Shown: positions 40,717 through 41,874 of the stretch, in pieces
Layout: every line of letters begins with the position of its first letter
Numbering within the stretch: the first letter of the stretch is position 1
Assembly: GCA_021790335.1 (NCBI GenBank)
Contig: JAJYEE010000021.1
Location: 1 to 41,874, forward strand
Length of the DNA: 41,874 nt
From: Pseudomonadota bacterium
GTDB taxonomy: Bacteria > Pseudomonadota > Gammaproteobacteria > Acidiferrobacterales > UBA6901
Direction: 5' to 3'
Translations under genes and position numbers: made by a program
Notes under the pieces: model-generated
Databases searched by the model: none
What the model was told of the DNA's origin: nothing
Seen by the model: the letters and a program-made list of their open reading frames with translations, nothing else

Positions 40717-41874
40717 TTAAAATCCTTGGGAAACAACAGGAATATTCACGATGGCCTGTGAGGAGACTGGAGAACCGTTGGTCGTGCAGCTGATCGTGAA
40801 CACGGTTTGCTGTGTAATGACGACCGACTGCGGGGAATACAGCAAAAAATTATCCTGGGCATTCGCGGTGCCGTCTGCAAGGACGGCACCTGTAGAGCTG
40901 GTAACAGTGCATTGCTTCACGTTACTCGCAGACCAAGCGATGGTAGCGCTGCTGCCGGACGGCACCCGCGTCGGATTCGCGGTGATGGTTGCCGCAGGCG
41001 CCGCCGCGTAGCTGCCGACGGTAACAATGGATTGGGAATAATACCCCGCCGGGACGGTGGGGGCTGCCATCGGCGAGAGGCTCCCATCGGGGCCGATGGT
41101 GTACTGCGATACATTCTCGCTGTTCCAGTTCGCCACGTAGGCGTATTTGCCGCTCGGATCGACGGTGACGGAGTGGGGATCCACCCCCGCCGTAACCGTG
41201 GGGGTCGTCATCGGCGTGAGGCTCCCATCGGGGGCTATCGTGTATTCGGAAACTGTGGTGCTGCCATCGTTTGCCACGTAGGCGTATTTGCCGCTCGGAT
41301 CGACGGTGACGGAGCGTGCGCCCAATTCCGCCGTGACCGTGGGCGTCGTCATCGGCGTGAGACTTCCGTCGCTGCCTATCGTGTACTGCGAGATGTCGCC
41401 GGACTCATTCGCCACATTCACCTCGTTTGCCACGTAGGCGTATTTGCCGCTCGGATCAACGGTGATGGAGAAGGGACCTGACCCCGCCGGGACCGTGGGC
41501 GTCGTCATCGGCGTGAGGCTCCCATCGGGGCCTATCGTGTACTGAGAGACGTTGTCACTGAGATCATTCGCTACGTAGACAAACTTTCCGCTCGGATCAA
41601 CGGTGATGGAGAAGGGACCTGACCCCGCCGGGACCGTGGGCGTCGTCATCGGCGTGAGGCTCCCATCGGGGCCTATCGTGTACTGAGAGACGTTGTCACT
41701 GAGATCATTCGCTACGTAGACAAACTTTCCGCTTGGATCAACGGTGATGGAGAAGGGACCTGACCCCGCCGGGACCGTGGGCGTCGTCATCGGCGTGAGG
41801 CTCCCATCGGGGCCTATCGTGTACTGAGAGACGTTGTCACTGAGATCATTCGCTACGTAGACAAACTTTCCGCT
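40717..41874 (-). CDS. Beta-propeller (YVTN/lactonase-like) repeat protein, 5' end outside the window
   Basis: The last 385 or so codons of a secreted-type repeat protein. Each 47-residue blade reads MTTPTVPAGSGPFSITVDPS, then GKFVYVANDLSDNVSQYTIG and PDGSLTP, with the YVTN-like strand VYVAN. At least six blades are visible, the two on the left more diverged. After them come a linker and an Ig-like domain (TRVPSGSSATIAWSASNVKQ) with two cysteines. Such proteins are extracellular; some relatives are 6-phosphogluconolactonases, but the repeat sequence here is more like surface propellers. The frame is open to the right edge. Confidence 0.8.
   Translation of the reverse strand, partial: SGKFVYVANDLSDNVSQYTIGPDGSLTPMTTPTVPAGSGPFSITVDPSGKFVYVANDLSDNVSQYTIGPDGSLTPMTTPTVPAGSGPFSITVDPSGKFVYVANDLSDNVSQYTIGPDGSLTPMTTPTVPAGSGPFSITVDPSGKYAYVANEVNVANESGDISQYTIGSDGSLTPMTTPTVTAELGARSVTVDPSGKYAYVANDGSTTVSEYTIAPDGSLTPMTTPTVTAGVDPHSVTVDPSGKYAYVANWNSENVSQYTIGPDGSLSPMAAPTVPAGYYSQSIVTVGSYAAAPAATITANPTRVPSGSSATIAWSASNVKQCTVTSSTGAVLADGTANAQDNFLLYSPQSVVITQQTVFTISCTTNGSPVSSQAIVNIPVVSQGF
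41501..41874. repeat. 141-bp tandem repeats
   Basis: Units start at 41501, 41642 and 41783; the third is cut by the window end. The first two differ at one base in my comparison (CTCGGATC against CTTGGATC), and the partial third matches the first. They encode one propeller blade each and suggest recent expansion. Confidence 0.9.

Noticed and set aside
41501-41874. CRISPR array
   Set aside because: The repeats are 141 bp, contiguous, without spacers, and keep the reading frame of a propeller protein.

Overview
The window looks like chromosome of a high-GC gammaproteobacterium, possibly a sulfur- or iron-oxidising lineage. Clues are the ampD-ampE pair, a GstA-type glutathione transferase, a Tat-exported HiPIP-like protein, a CusCBA-type metal exporter and a PEP-CTERM protein. 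The lineage is an inference; there is no rRNA or marker gene here.

Bases 1-11,100 are mainly a cobalamin (B12) uptake and salvage locus. A HAD hydrolase leads a tight operon with btuC and btuD. A membrane PAS-GGDEF-EAL c-di-GMP protein follows from its own sigma70-like promoter. A cobalamin riboswitch with its own promoter precedes btuB, tonB and a PduO-type adenosyltransferase. Running the other way are btuF, cobC and the ampD-ampE pair; AmpE is a distant relative of the B12 enzyme CobD/CbiB. Together these would bring corrinoid across the outer membrane (BtuB/TonB), through periplasm and inner membrane (BtuF/BtuCD), and adenosylate it. CobC suggests lower-ligand salvage as well.

Bases 11,900-20,000 are ordinary core genes: a small membrane protein, an iron-dependent alcohol dehydrogenase coupled to a small monooxygenase-fold protein, gstA, an FMN reductase broken by a one-base frameshift, an MFS permease and a P2-type cation ATPase. 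Bases 20,290-27,830 are a copper/silver efflux island: a Cys/Met-rich leader protein, cusC, cusB and cusA (overlapping), cusF, a tiny exported protein with a duplicated C-[FW]-RAHG-x-LM motif, and a HiPIP-like protein.

From 27,840 to about 39,930 is a graveyard of mobile DNA: three IS3-type remnants, an IS21 end with an istB tail, an ISL3 pseudogene, another transposase pseudogene, an IS200-type tnpA pseudogene, a broken tyrosine integrase present partly as a 406-bp direct repeat, a truncated RHS gene, and a 47-nt 3' fragment of a tRNA-Thr(CGT) gene that marks an attachment site. Surviving genes inside it are a HAF-repeat PEP-CTERM protein, two toxin-antitoxin pairs (one with an antitoxin about twice the usual length), and small unknown genes. 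Bases 39,929-40,712 are an AT-richer patch with a zinc-ribbon miniprotein and a TerB-like protein. The right edge holds the 3' part of a beta-propeller gene with 141-bp tandem repeats, which runs out of the window.

No clearly new multi-gene system is proven here. The best candidates for something undescribed are the extended HigA antitoxin, the duplicated-motif exported protein in the copper cluster, and the zinc-ribbon/TerB pair.
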